Assembly: GCA_022702545.1 (NCBI GenBank)
Contig: JAHRBC010000002.1
Location: 3,100,001 to 3,164,000 of the forward strand
Source: Phycomyces nitens
Taxonomy: Eukaryota > Mucoromycota > Mucoromycetes > Mucorales > Phycomycetaceae
DNA: 64,000 bases
Direction: 5' to 3'
In this document: positions 11,805 through 23,657 of the stretch, piece after piece
Numbering within the stretch: the first letter of the stretch is position 1
How the letters are laid out: each line of letters starts with the position of its first letter
The notes under the pieces: generated by a model
Databases searched by the model: none
Told to the model about the DNA's origin: nothing
Seen by the model: the letters and a program-made list of their open reading frames with translations, nothing else
Translations under genes and position numbers: made by a program

Positions 11805-14249
11805 ATGTTCTTTGACGAAGCATCTATTCAACCACGCCTTTTGATCTCCCCAGGTCTCAATAATCTCCAGCACACCTTGACTTTGGACGATTACCTCCAG
11901 CTTCAGTCCTTGTTACACCATGAACAGTCCAGACGCCCAGAGGTCCATGTCATTCGCACACTGAGACCATTGGAGCTCCAGGCAATCCAAGAACGCCGTC
12001 GTCTGGAGCAGGCGATGCAACATCTCAAGCTCCTAAAAGAGCATTATCGTCGCCAGCGTTTCCTCCAAATCGAGCGCTACCTCCAGAAATATAAGCAACA
12101 GGCTCTGCTGCGCAAGAAACAAGAGGAAGAGGCTGTGTACCGCCAGTATCTTGCAGCCGCTCTTGAGCAACGTCAATCTAGATCTATCTTGGAGAACTTT
12201 ATGGCAATGCGCGATCAACTTGCACAAAGGGAGCTTATGGCCCAACAGATGGCCCAGCAGATGGAGAAGCAGCAGGTTCCCGACGATGTAGTCTATATGC
12301 GTCCATCAAGCCCAGTCCATGAAATGCCTGCAAGCATACTTCAAAAAACGATTTCTGTCCCAGTCCAAGAACGGCCTACTAGTCCTGCATCTTCCCAAGG
12401 TGACGAAGAGGAAACCAATGACGCTGGCTTTAAAGATTTTCATGCTGAGCAACTGGCTAACCTTCTCAAGGTGGTGTTTGGGCACAAGGATGTCAGCACA
12501 ATTCCAGAGCCAATGAATATAAAGCGTGAAACCGAGCAGGACATGAAAGACGTATGGGAGGATATGCATAGCCAGAGAGACTTGCCTCGCAAAGAAATGG
12601 AAAATGAGGAAGAAGAAGAAGAAGAAGAAGAAGAAGAGAACCCCATGTCCCAGGATGTCTCATCTCAATTGCTTAACGAAAGAGATCCTTTGGCCGCATT
12701 CATAAGCACAAACCAAGACCCATCTGAATCAATGGAGACCAGTTCTGAAGAGGAAGAAGATGAAAAAGACCAGTCTGAAGAATTAAAAACTCCACCTCTT
12801 GAGCCTCACGTATTGACACTCAAGGATCTCATCAATCATCTTGTTGCAGAGAGTGAGCCAGCCTACCACCAAAGCCGTTCATCTGATAACGAACATTCTG
12901 ATCATCAGAAAGAAACTCCTCTCTACACAAAGGACTTGAAACCCACTGCTCATATGCCACAAGCCTATAAAGAGTCCTCCCCTAAAACTCCTACTCCCGG
13001 CACAAGTGAATCGTCCGATGTCCCGATGTCCTCTTTTGAAAAGCCAATGAAGAATGCTGACTCTTTTGGAAAACCTTCTAAAAATACTAATCCAGAGGGT
13101 GTGACCAAAGAATCTGCCAAGAAGATCACTAAAGAGCCCACCAAGGAGCCCACCAAGGAGCCTATCAAGGAACCCACCAAGGAACCCACCAAGGAGCCCA
13201 CCAAGGAACCCACCAAGGAACCCAAAGAAACTATCAAGGAACCAACCAAGGAGCCTATCAAAGAGTCTGTCAAGGAGCCCATCAAGGAATCTTTTGCTAC
13301 TGAATCTAAAGGAAAGGAAAAGGCAATGCCCCAAGAGAAAGCTCCCAAGAAGACCAACTTTACTACATTGATTGACGAGTTTACTCATCCTCCAATTAAT
13401 CCTACTATCGATCTCTCTCGTGGCTCTGCTGATGCTCGCAAATTCTGGAAAGATCAAGAGAAAGCTCTAGAGGAAAAGTCGAAACCAGAGGCTATGAAGA
13501 AAGAGTCAGTCGATAGTCAACCGATGAGAAATCCTCCTGCTGATGAGCCATCTTCAATGGATGAGGATCCTAAGCAAGACACTTTGAGCAATCCAGAGGA
13601 AGAACCAAAGGCAGATTCTAAAGAGGACCCTGACTTTTTGCCTGTAATTGACCTTGAAAATGACGATATTGATGAAGATATGAATGATGATATGGATGAA
13701 GACATGGATGATGAAGAAGATGAAGATGAAGATGATGAAGATGTCCAATTGGAGTCTATGGTTGAGCCTGTGGAAGAACTTGATAGCTTCTTGACATCAG
13801 ACCCTTCAGAGCTAGAGTTTACCCATGTTGATGATCCAGAGACAAAGGCACGCAAGTTGCACCAATTGCGGGAAATCCAGGCAAGGTTGGACAAGCTACA
13901 GCAAGAGCAAGAGATTCCTGTCTTGGCTTCCAAGCTTACATTCCAAAGAGCAGAGCGTGGGGTCAACAAGGATGCGATTATTTTGACAGCAAACACTCCA
14001 GACAATCGCGCTTTTTTGAGCTATGAAGACGCCATAATGCGTACCTTATTAGAATTGGACACAATTGAGTCAAACGGCGACGAAATGATTAAATGCGAGC
14101 GCCGTGGACTGGTCAAGCGCGCAGAGAATTTGTTGGAAAAGATCGATGAACACAGGGCAGAAGAATGGAAAAATGCCCGTAAATCCGAAAAGTCCAAGCC
14201 TTCAAAGTCCAAGAAGAAGAAGCAAAATCGCAAGAACAAGCATCATTAA
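11805..14249 (+). CDS. BAG-domain co-chaperone-like protein with TKEP repeat tract
   Basis: Single 814-aa frame starting at the only well-placed ATG. The N-terminal third is helical and Gln/Arg-rich (RRRLEQAMQHLKLLKEHYRR, then repeated Q/E/L-rich helices, about residues 60-155), likely a coiled coil. The middle is acidic and disordered: poly-Glu at about 270-283, a Lys-Glu-Pro-Thr tandem tract (TKEPTKEPIKEP type) at about 440-500 and a D/E run at about 620-650. The C-terminus (AFLSYEDAIMRTLLELDTIE, then KCERRGLVKRAENLLEKID, about residues 735-785) fits a BAG domain, which binds the Hsp70 ATPase domain as nucleotide exchange factor. It ends in a very basic tail. The role as Hsp70 partner is inference from the domain. 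Confidence 0.8.
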   Translation: MFFDEASIQPRLLISPGLNNLQHTLTLDDYLQLQSLLHHEQSRRPEVHVIRTLRPLELQAIQERRRLEQAMQHLKLLKEHYRRQRFLQIERYLQKYKQQALLRKKQEEEAVYRQYLAAALEQRQSRSILENFMAMRDQLAQRELMAQQMAQQMEKQQVPDDVVYMRPSSPVHEMPASILQKTISVPVQERPTSPASSQGDEEETNDAGFKDFHAEQLANLLKVVFGHKDVSTIPEPMNIKRETEQDMKDVWEDMHSQRDLPRKEMENEEEEEEEEEEENPMSQDVSSQLLNERDPLAAFISTNQDPSESMETSSEEEEDEKDQSEELKTPPLEPHVLTLKDLINHLVAESEPAYHQSRSSDNEHSDHQKETPLYTKDLKPTAHMPQAYKESSPKTPTPGTSESSDVPMSSFEKPMKNADSFGKPSKNTNPEGVTKESAKKITKEPTKEPTKEPIKEPTKEPTKEPTKEPTKEPKETIKEPTKEPIKESVKEPIKESFATESKGKEKAMPQEKAPKKTNFTTLIDEFTHPPINPTIDLSRGSADARKFWKDQEKALEEKSKPEAMKKESVDSQPMRNPPADEPSSMDEDPKQDTLSNPEEEPKADSKEDPDFLPVIDLENDDIDEDMNDDMDEDMDDEEDEDEDDEDVQLESMVEPVEELDSFLTSDPSELEFTHVDDPETKARKLHQLREIQARLDKLQQEQEIPVLASKLTFQRAERGVNKDAIILTANTPDNRAFLSYEDAIMRTLLELDTIESNGDEMIKCERRGLVKRAENLLEKIDEHRAEEWKNARKSEKSKPSKSKKKKQNRKNKHH
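13128..13310 (+). repeat. In-frame 12-nt tandem repeat coding for TKEP
   Basis: About 14 tandem units of ACCAAGGAGCCC-like 12-mers encode TKEP with variants IKEP, IKES, VKEP and one KETIKEP interruption. The unit length keeps frame, so copy number can change without breaking the BAG-domain gene. Confidence 0.85.
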
Positions 14250-14409
14250 AGAAATAGTTGTATATAGTTATAAGCATAAAAATAGTCTTAGAATGTCACA
14301 CTGCAAACTTTTTTAAAATGTGTATATATTTATTTATTTATTTATATTTTATATAACTTATAAAAACCCCCAATAAATCAAGTTCATTTAAACTAGACTT
14401 CTTGACAAT

Positions 14410-15409
14410 ATGAAAATATCTCTTTCAACTCTTCCCCTTTCTGTCTCACATTGGCTTGGTTATCGTTCACCAGATAAAGTATACAAGCCACCTCCAATTT
14501 GGAGAATTTGGATGTGGTCATTTCTGGGTGCCTGGATGGGAATTTGTGTACTGGAGGTTGTTTTTATATATGGCACCTCTTTTGAACACCAACATGTGCC
14601 CATGATCATTGGCAGTTTTGTAAGTCTCTTTCATTCAAACAACAACTAATAAGCTTCAATCCTAGGGCGCAAGTGCCGTGCTTTTATATGGTGCAATCGA
14701 CGCTCCACTTTCTCAACCAAGAAATGTGTTTGGTGGCCATTTGATCGGATCTCTTGTGGGAGTGATCTTGAACATCCTTCTTCAACAACTGCCACATTTC
14801 GCCTCTAGTGAACAGAAAGAGGCTGTACGCTGGGTAACAGGCGCGACTGCAGTTGCCCTTACAGTTATTATAATGCAAATCACGAAAACAGTGCATCCTC
14901 CTGCTGGCGCAACAGCCGTACTGGCAGTTGTACAGGATAATGTGGTGGAAATTGGGTGGTTATATATTGGAATTGTGGTATTATCTGCTACTCTCCAGCT
15001 CGTCTTGGCATTGTTCATCAACAACATTGAGCGCCGTTATCCTATGTATTGGTGGGAACCTTCTCCTCCACTTCCCAACAAGCAGTTACATAAGCAAGGA
15101 GATCTGGAATCAAATTCACCAGCAGGCACACTTCCAACGAAAATAGACTCCGGAGATGATCTGGGAAAAGAACAGATCGTGACTTGCAACTCTAAATCTG
15201 AAGAACGCTCTCGACCATCATCGTGTCTCTCCAGTATATCGACTCAAAGCAACGTGTCTTTTACAGGCAACAGTATCTATGACGCAGGCATAAACATGAT
15301 TCCAGGCAAACCTTTGCTTATTCCCGGAGGATTGCTTTCTGAAGAAGAAGAAGAACAATTGCGACAATTACACCATAAAATGACTGAGCATTGGCACTCA
15401 CAAAGATGA
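14410..15409 (+). CDS. HPP-family integral membrane protein, 2 exons
   Basis: Exons 14410-14619 and 14666-15409 (317 aa), one 46-nt GT-AG intron in phase 0. It has four to five hydrophobic helices: FLGAWMGICVLEVVFIYG, then a loop GSFGASAVLLYGAIDAPLSQ, then GSLVGVILNILLQ, then VALTVIIMQITKTVHPPAGA, then LYIGIVVLSATLQLVLALF. The family signature HPP is in TVHPPAGATA. After the last helix comes an approx. 120-aa Ser-rich cytosolic tail. Bacterial and plant HPP proteins have been linked to nitrite transport in plastids, but the substrate of fungal members is not established. Family assignment strong, function open. Confidence 0.88.
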
Positions 15410-15588
15410 GTTATTGGCATTATTACTAAAAACATTATTTAATTCTATATACACTTTTTTTTTTGGCACCACCTAATTACTATTACTTGTACGAGTCAAT
15501 GGCCATGTACTGATATCAATCTAAAGTCTTTAAGCTGTATTTACATAATATAATAAATATTACTTGATAAAAAAAAAGCACAAGATCT

Positions 15589-16216
15589 TTACTTCTTTTC
15601 TCCTTGCAAGGTCACAACGATCTTGCGAGATCCACCATGAATACGATGTTCGCACAAATAAATTCTATGTATATTTGAGACTTTGATCTTATTTGAATCA
15701 GATACTTACCCCTGCCATGTTCCTACGTTGAGTCTGCCATTGCTAATTGGAATATTGAGAGAGACACCAATAAGACCAGCCTTGAGATGGCCAGGCTAAG
15801 GAGTAGTATTAGTAACATATCATGGAAAATATCAAAGGCATCGTATTACCATATCATCAGGGCCTTCGTCAGTATGTATATAAGGCAGATTGTCAGGACA
15901 GACGCGGTCAAGTGCCATACTCATATCAGTGCGTACATCGGGATCGCAATTCTCATTAAGCATCAATGAGGCAGACGTATGTTGCACTATTAACCAACCT
16001 ATCAGCCAAATCCAGACACGTAAATTGCCTGTTGATCGACTTACAGAATATATTGGCCATTCCAACTTTGAAATTCTTAATCTCTGGGACCTGGCTAACA
16101 ATCTCCTGATGCACCAAGTGGCATCCTAATCAATCTTGTCAATTCAGACATTCCATTTGGATGCCTTTACCTTTTGGATATGCTGCCAATCTAATCTGCT
16201 TTTGATACCAAGCCAT
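15589..16216 (-). CDS. YjbQ/UPF0047-family protein, multi-exon
   Basis: Minus strand, start ATG at 16216, stop at 15589, four or five exons of which the joins were followed by eye. Recognised pieces in order: [30 protein letters not shown], then [76 protein letters not shown]. The HTSASL..NE..DPDVR..M block and GTWQ..Y..E.R are diagnostic of the YjbQ family, which has reported weak thiamin-phosphate synthase activity in bacteria. About 140 aa, as expected for the family. Exact exon borders not all verified. Confidence 0.82.
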
Positions 16217-16594
16217 GTTGAATAATAGAAATGAACAAACAAGAGACCAAGTCAACCGACGTCATTCTTGACTGCCAGACCTTCTAGGACCATAATTAGA
16301 CCTCGGTATTTTGTGCATTGTGTGTGACGTGATTGACTAGGACCTTTTTTTACTATAATAATAAACTATTAGATGAACCATGGTTAATACTACATGAATG
16401 TTTAACATCGTTTGGTACAGATGATATCTATATCAGTTCTCGTGAGGTATATTTTTAGAAGAATCTTGGAATTTGTCAAGAATATTCATATAGACTTATA
16501 AAGTGGGAAAACAAATAATTTACTATTGAATTACAGTCAATATATCAACTGTAGGCTACCATTTGGCTCGAATGTAATATCTAATATATATATG

Positions 16595-16629
<35 letters not shown>

Positions 16630-17093
16630 GGCCAATAGCTTGTATTTAGCCCGGTACCTATCTCTTTTCTACAGACAATATCTTGGCTTGGACAAAAAGT
16701 ACTCTTGTTAAAACATTTATCGGCATAACTAATTTTCCAGGCCAAAGGAGTACGGATACACAAGATTCGTGTGTTGGCCAAATGCTAATTTGTGTGCCAG
16801 AAGAAACGCTAACCAACGTTAAATCCGGGAAATACGGCGCTTGGAATTATAAATACGGTAAAATTGTTCATATTCGGCCAGCTTTCTCAATCAGATCAAC
16901 ATTTAACAATAGCCTAAATTTTGGCCTGTCTATTCTTTCTCTCCTTTAATATTTTGGCTTTTATTGTCTATAGAGAACCACACAGAAGTATGGTCAGTAA
17001 ATTGTACTGGATATCTATCTGAACACATCTCTTACAATAATTTCTCATGCCTTTAGTCGCCCTTGACGATCATAAATGACCAAAAAAGCTCAA
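16217..17093. other. Intergenic region with AT palindrome
   Basis: No gene seen. At about 16582-16629 an alternating TA tract with the half-site ATGTATATATATATAT occurs twice. The last part should carry the promoter of the velvet gene. Confidence 0.4.
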
Positions 17094-18556
17094 ATGTCTG
17101 TAACTATGATTTTTCATCGGGAAATAGCTCAAGTATAAAGTAAAATAACCTCAAAGTACTTGCATGGATTGTTAACATTCTACCTTAGACAGCATCATGT
17201 GATTCTCAGGCAACAGCCTCGACGAGCAAAAACGAGCATTCCAAATGAGCGTGGTACGATATAACAAGGCAATAAATTGAATTCATATATTAACACCTCA
17301 TACTACACTACAAGAGCGCCGTCCTATTGAACCGCCTCCTATATTGCAGTTACAATGGCCCAACTCTTCTATTGACCAAATAAGGTGAATATATTGGATT
17401 TATCTATGCACCACCGATGGCTATCTCAACCATACATCTATCAGAATAAATTTACAGAGTCCATTTTACTTTATGATTGCCAATCTTATCAATGCATACG
17501 ATCTGACACACTCTCATTTACCGAGCCAAGACTATTTCTCAGGGTCAATGGTATCATCTCTTTATCAATTAAAGGACACTGACAACACAAGTATGGCTTT
17601 CTATACGATACTATTTGAGTGTCTATATTTAAATTCAAATTCTCTCTCTGTAGCAGGCGGATTTTTTGTGTTTGGTGATTTAGCTGTCAAGAGAGAAGGT
17701 CAATACAGACTGAAATTCAATCTATTTGAGATGACAGAGTATGTTCTTTAGCCTCTTTTGGTAAAATAATACTGATATAATTTACTTTAGGGACAAGGTT
17801 TCAAGTCGTTTTCTTATTATCTCGGATGTTTTTAGTGTCCATTGTTCGAGAGAGTTCGGGCGCCCTGAGAAACCCACCTTTCTATCTCGTGTATTCTTTA
17901 ATCAAGGAGTCAAGATACGTATTCATAAAGAACGTCGGCCAAAAGCGTAGGTCATTCTATATACTTTGACCATTAGCTTTAAAACTTATCGACATACCAG
18001 TGTATCCGACCAGCGGATAGAGTACTTTAAAGAAAAACAGATAGACAAATGGAAGCTGGTGAATCGATGGTCTCGAGGAAATATCAATGTCTCTGATCGC
18101 CACAGAAATATTTCAGACAAAGTATATTTTGGAAAATGGCAATCTGTCCTGATAAAGAACCCCGCATCTTCCAAACCGCGAGCTTTGAGTACAAGAAAAT
18201 CAAAACAATATTCCACAACCAAGAATAATCTGTCCCATACCGACTATAAACCAAGCAGGACAAGTTCTACAAGCTCATCATCTGAGCGAGCAGAAACTGA
18301 ATTGATATATACTCAAAGCGTTTCACCAATAACATCATATTCATCATTCGGACAACCGGACTACTGTAAACAGCCAAACTCTATTCCCACGTTATCTAAA
18401 CGAGTAGATACATGCCCCCAGAGCCAAAACCTTCCGTCTCTTCAGTATGTCATTGAGGAAACACAAAAGCAATACTCACTTGCCCTTCCTGCTCCATTTT
18501 CTGCGAACCCACTTCCACTTACCCATTGCTTTGGCCTAGTAGAAAAGACTTCTTGA
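17094..18556 (+). CDS. Velvet-domain regulator, 7 exons
   Basis: Exons 17094-17132, 17193-17253, 17315-17384, 17445-17590, 17654-17738, 17791-17946 and 17977-18556 sum to 1137 nt, 378 aa plus stop. The velvet fold is clear after splicing: HHVILRQQPRRAKT, RERRPIEPPPILQLQW, INLQSPFYFMIANL, SMVSSLYQLKD, GGFFVFGDLAVKREGQYRLK, FNLFEM, then SRVFFNQGVKIRIHKERRP. Velvet proteins are NF-kB-like DNA-binding and dimerising regulators of fungal development and secondary metabolism. The domain occupies about the first 185 residues; the rest is a Ser/Thr-rich tail. Oddity: the last intron would be only 30 nt (17947-17976); without it the protein would end at GTA-free stop 17947-17949, giving a 185-aa form. 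Which subfamily (VeA, VelB, VelC, VosA) is not clear. Confidence 0.85.
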
Positions 18557-19935
18557 TGGTATACAAACCAATACATATATATATAATCTATGAACTATAA
18601 AACCATATTTCTATATGTTACCACTTACAACAATAATACATCTCATTAATATATTCTCCTATGCATTTAGCGAATTTTGTGGACCAAAATATATAATAAA
18701 GCATATAATATATGTAATCTTGATCCTAACATGGTACTGTGATTCTCTTGTGTCCAAAAGTATTGGTATATATTCCCATCTGAAAACTAGTAATAAAAAG
18801 TTTATAAGAAAAACTTAATTTGCATATTTGAGTCATACAAACACTACCAATAGAACAAAACTTGGCTTTACACAGAAACAGTAATAATAAATTTTCTGCA
18901 ATCTTTGCTGTTAAAAAGAAGCATTCCCAAAATACAAGGCAATTTAGGCAGTGTATCAACCAGCCCTTGGCTAGATAATGTGTCTTGTTTTCAGATTCTA
19001 CAGCCATCAGTGTTTGGTAGTTTTTTTCTCTCTTGAATATCTGAGTTTTGGAATGATATTTAAAAGATTGTGTACTGTGCCCAGATGCTGGCCTATAGTA
19101 TCTTATTTTATCTGTTACCTATATAAAGCTGGTAGAACTATTGGGTTTATGGATATATTGTCAAACTTTAACTGAGTACATGTGTTTATTTGTTAATTTA
19201 TTATAGTACTAACATGGATTAGTTTCCAAAGAAAATGAATCCCAAGAAACCATACCATACAGGAACCTTGGTAGGACATTTATATAATTCCCATGACTTA
19301 TCCTCCTCTTTTTTTCCAACCCCAATATCTTTATAGGGTACGGAAAGGCTTCTTATATCTACTCGAGCTTATATTCACCTTTAAATACTCTTTAATTTTA
19401 TATTGGATATTGATTGGCAGTCTCGATCTAATTGTATTAAAGTGAAATATTGTTAAGCATTAATCAAAGGCTTAAAGGGCTGATATTTGGGTTGTTTAAG
19501 AGTTGGCAAATAAAGCGACTTAATTGTTGAATTTTTATAAACCATCAAAAGGACAATATATAGGAATATAAACACAAATATAATCTTTCTTATCATGGAG
19601 TCTCAATAGCAGTAGAAGATTTAGATATATTGTACCCTGTTGTACCATATTTGTACCCAAAAAATAGAAAGTTACTCATAGTTTGCCTCCTGCTGATCCA
19701 GTTTTTAAACCTTTATTGCCATGGAAATCAAAATCTTGGACCTTCTAGTTAATTGCTTGTGTTTTGTTTCGGTAACATAGACCAGACTAAATACCATGGA
19801 TAAAAAACTATTTACAAGGCTTGATGAATTCGCTTTTGAAAACAATAAGTAGTACATTTTCTACCAAATAGTTTTTAATAATAATAAAGAAATTATTTAT
19901 TTACTTCAAACCAAGGACCTTTTTTTTCATACTTT
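18557..19935. other. Long intergenic interval
   Basis: AT-rich, no supported gene. Several 60-90-codon frames exist but none has a family motif or plausible splice partners. Confidence 0.45.
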
Positions 19936-20695
19936 CTAGAGACCAACAGCATACAGGGCCGCCCCAGCAATAAGAGCATTGCCGAGTTGGATATTCTTCT
20001 TAGTACTACCACTAGTTTCAGAGGCTTCCGGAATATCAGGATTGAGAAGTGCGCTCTTATCTTTTTGAATATTTCCGCATGCTACTTGTTGTGGAGCGCC
20101 TTTCTTTGGTGAATAAATTATCATCAATGCTTTTCCAATAACATCATGAGAATCTTTCGAAAGGATATTAAGACCAGTTCCACGTCCAGAGTCTATAACT
20201 AGCTGGCGCTGGTCATCGTAGCCATCGAGTGGAATTGCTATCAGAGCCTCATGTTACAAAGCAAATTCTTGAATGCAACATACAATGCCTTGTTTCTTTA
20301 CCTCCTGAGCCCAGCACCTGGCCACAATAACCAAATCCATGAAGACCTTTTTTACACATATCTTTTGTTATCAGAGTCATACAGCTAGGGTTTTCAAGGA
20401 AAGTACAAAGGTTTGTTCCATTGTCATTGGAAGGAAATCCAATTGCCCATGAAAGACATGAGCCCTCTGCATTTGGAGAATCGAACAGGAGGCTATATTC
20501 AAAGTCTTCTGGGTACTGTTTGAACTGAAAAATTGCCGATACGCCATTTTCTAGAGGTACATATGCAGAGCCTGATGGAATATCAGGTACAGCTTCTGGT
20601 AAGCCTGCTGGACGACCATCCTGGCGTCTATCAAGTACACATACAACTGTTTGTATACTGTAAAACAGATAGATTAAAAGTAATAATGCATTCAT
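19936..20695 (-). CDS. Secreted SOD-like protein, paralog A, 2 exons
   Basis: Exons 20695-20302 and 20237-19936 (231 aa). N-terminal signal peptide MNALLLLIYLFYSIQTVVC. Core block SYLFDSP-type strands, then SCLSWAIGFPSNDNGTN, C at LCTFL, C at PSC, C at DMC and YCGQ. The second exon (GRGTGLNILSKDSHDVIGKA, then ACGNI) mirrors the last strands of Cu/Zn superoxide dismutase, where a VIGR..VVH...ACG motif is typical. None of the copper His ligands of catalytic SODs (H-I-H, GGH) is present. The C-terminus ends in a hydrophobic tail (IQLGNALIAGAALYAVGL), suggesting a GPI anchor. One phase-1 intron sits at the same place as in the three other paralogs. Function unknown. Confidence 0.75.
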
Positions 20696-21249
20696 GACTA
20701 ATAATACATAAAACACTCGAGAATATCTGTTCTTTTATACTGATTTCAAGTACTCTTTATAAAGTTGTCTTTATTCAACAGAGTTGTCTTTTAGGTACAT
20801 TGATGTAAAACATAACTTATAATACGAGAGTAACAATGATTCTTTAAAATAAAATGTATATTCTAGACAACGGCAAATAATGGTGTCTATCAACCATTAT
20901 GTAAATACAACGGTATCAAATAATATATATGTTGATTATGCTCTTGCTTAAACACTGATTATTCATCTTATAACCAACATTGTATATAGAATCTTTGGAG
21001 AGAATAATAAAGTCTATATTTCTGTATGAAAGCAGAAATATCTACTAAAATGAACCAGTCTATCTGTAACTTGTGCTGTAAATCTTCATGCGCTAATTTA
21101 TTGGTATTTATAATTCTATTTGTTATAGAATCGCAGTATTTGCTATAAGACAACACTATTCGCTTTTTACTTTTATACTTTGTGGGAAGTGCTGGTACAT
21201 TATATTATTAACAATGGTTTAAAAGTATTTTATTTCAAAATCAAGTATT
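20696..21249. other. Spacer between paralogs A and B
   Basis: About 550 nt of AT-rich DNA with no gene seen. It is the promoter side of paralog A and the 3' side of paralog B. Confidence 0.5.
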
Positions 21250-22134
21250 TTAAACGAAGAAAATGTAAAAAATAAACACAAGAAATAGCATACTAAACAC
21301 TTTAGAGTTACTTGAATGCTTAGTATACCCACTAGAATCAATTGAAGGGAAAAAATTATTCACTTTTCCTTGGCCAAGTTGAGTAATTCCACATGCTATG
21401 CGTTGTTTCGCACCTGGGTGAGGGGTAAAGGCGATCATAACAGACCTTCCAATGACCGTATTAGGATCATTGTCGAATATATTGAAAGCACTTGTTCGGC
21501 CTGAATCAATTGCAGTGTTGCTATGAATCTTGTGTGATCCGAGCTTAATTCCTTATTGTTGTTGTTTAGAATTAAAAGGTATATAATACAGACGAATGCT
21601 TTGTGTGTACAAACCTGTCTTTCCTTGACCAGTTCCACATTCACCAAATCCGAATTGTCCAGCTGTACAGATATTTGGCTTCATCGTCTTTAGACAGACA
21701 GGATCTGTCAAAGTGGGACATTCGTTACTACGAGGATTGAGACTTGGTGCAATATTGGCATCCCAGGAGATACACCCATCCGATGAGCCTGAAAGTGCAA
21801 CAAAGAAATCGTATTTTACAGAGTCTCCGTCTTGTTCAAATAGAATCACAGCCGTAGTATTCCTATCCACAATTACTCGAGCAATGGCTTGGCGGCCTTG
21901 TGCCTCATGATTTCTTCCAGTACTTGAAATAATATCTGTGATATCTATGGCTCCAGGGGTTTCTTCTTTGGTCAGATCGCCCCCAGTTGTATAATTTATA
22001 GATCCGGAATTGTCTCCATCAATCAAATCAGTTTCTGATCCTATGTCGGATATAGTAGTGTTGTCTCCACTAATAGCAGCCAAGCTTGTTTGAAGGCTGA
22101 AGAACAGATAGATAAATACTAGCAATAAAGTCAT
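21250..22134 (-). CDS. Secreted SOD-like protein, paralog B, 2 exons
   Basis: Start ATG at 22134, stop at 21250, one phase-1 intron (donor after GKTG, near 21615; acceptor near 21553). Signal peptide MTLLLVFIYLFFSLQTSLA. This member has an extra acidic Ser/Thr/Asn-rich linker of about 60 residues before the core, so it is longer (about 275 aa). Core: GCISWDANIAPSLNP, C at ECPTL, VCLK, NICTAG and GECG; then second exon SGRTSAFNIFDNDPNTVIGR and RIACGI, which is the clearest SOD-like C-terminal motif of the four. Hydrophobic tail FSMLFLVFIFYIFFV supports GPI anchoring. No His ligands for copper. Lies head-to-tail behind paralog A. Confidence 0.75.
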
Positions 22135-22765
22135 CGTTTATTTAGTAAGAGTTTGAAGTTAGAGGATACTTATATGCACATTGACTACCATGTCATGTCG
22201 TCCAAGAAATTATGTTTTTCTTTGCTAGCAACAAATACATTCAAGATATTAAAAAAAGCTTTGAAAGACGAAGCGATTGTACTAAATAGAGTACCTATTT
22301 TGATTACATTATTACTGATCTATGTACATATAATCTCATGACGTTTATCTTCAAACTACTTAATATCTCATATAACCGTAAGCTTGACTACAAAACATAA
22401 TCTCGGATACTTTACTACTCTTTATTAAAAAAATGTCTCTTTTTTATATGCTCAAGATTAAAACTGTAATGCTGCGGATACTTCAAATCTCTCTCTTTTT
22501 ATTATTACGACTAATTCGCAACTTTCTTAGTAATAATCTTTGGCTTATATATATAAGTTTTACCATTATAAAATAAAATATCATAAATATAAATACATTT
22601 TCTATTCTATTTTGCATTATGGCGGACAGTCAAATAAATAAATATATTCAAGCGACTAATTTATATTTATTTTTTCAAATGAGGTAAAATGGGTGGCTTA
22701 TAACTCAATCCATCTTTTGCTTTAATTTTCGACACTTGTTTTTCTTCTTCTTCTTTATCATTAGA
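22135..22765. other. Divergent promoter region
   Basis: Between paralog B (minus) and EMG1 (plus). AT-rich, no gene recognised; a TTCTTCTTCTTC pyrimidine tract just before the EMG1 start is common in promoters of highly expressed fungal genes. Confidence 0.45.
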
Positions 22766-23657
22766 ATGTCAAACGACGCAAAGAGAACCAACGACGACAC
22801 TACCGAGGATACCGACCCTAAGCGTATCCGTGTCGGAGCCACCCGTCCAGTCGCCATGGACGTACACATGGTTCCTCAGGCACCCAAAGTTCCAAAGACT
22901 GTCACCCAAAAGGAAAATGCCCGTCGTCTGACGGTTATTCTCGAAGGCGCCACTCTCGAAACATTGAAGATCGGAAAGAACAAGGAGGGCCACTACCAGC
23001 TCCTCAATGTCGATGATCACCTCCATATCCTCAAGAAGGCTGGCAGAGAAACATATGAAGCCAGACCCGACATTACTCACCAGGTAAAATCAAGATATAG
23101 TCAACACTCTTGCTTACCCTGCTCTAGTGTCTGTTGACCCTCTTGGACAGTCCTCTCAACAAGGCTGGTCTTTTGCAAGTGTTTATCCACACCCAAAAGA
23201 ACGTCCTTATCGAAGTCAACCCCCACATCAGAATCCCCAGAACCTTTAAACGTTTCGCTGGCCTGATGGTCCAATTGCTCCATAAGCTCAGTATCCGTGC
23301 TGTAAATGGCAATGAAAAGTTGCTTCGTGTGGTAGAAAACCCCGTAACAAAATACTTGCCAACCAACAGCTACAAGATTGGTATGGGTTAATTATTTACA
23401 TGTCAAGTATCTAAAAGCATATCGTTCTTGTAGCACTGTCCTGGGATGCCCCCACCGTCCGTCTGTCAGAATATATGCCCACAATCCCTGCGGACAAGAA
23501 CATTGTTGTGGCTATCGGTGCCATGGCTCACGGTACTGATGACTTTGCAGATTCCTATGTCGATGACAAGATCGGTGTATCCGATTACTCCCTCTCTGCT
23601 TCCGTAGCATGCGGAAAGATTGCATGTGCAGTAGAAGAGTTGTGGGGTATTTTGTAA
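22766..23657 (+). CDS. EMG1: Nep1/Emg1 18S rRNA pseudouridine N1-methyltransferase, 3 exons
   Basis: Exons 22766-23083, 23128-23380 and 23434-23657 total 795 nt, 264 aa. SPOUT-class SAM-dependent enzyme that methylates the hypermodified pseudouridine of 18S rRNA and is needed for 40S assembly in the nucleolus. Diagnostic pieces: [74 protein letters not shown] and a knot-forming C-terminus [14 protein letters not shown]. The N-terminus is a short, charged, disordered extension typical of fungal members. Convergent with SIN3, whose stop is 124 nt away. Confidence 0.97.

Noticed and set aside
12879..13457. 192-codon minus-strand frame within the BAG gene
   Set aside because: Produced by the antisense of the TKEP repeat (Leu/Gly/Phe-rich repeat), not a gene.
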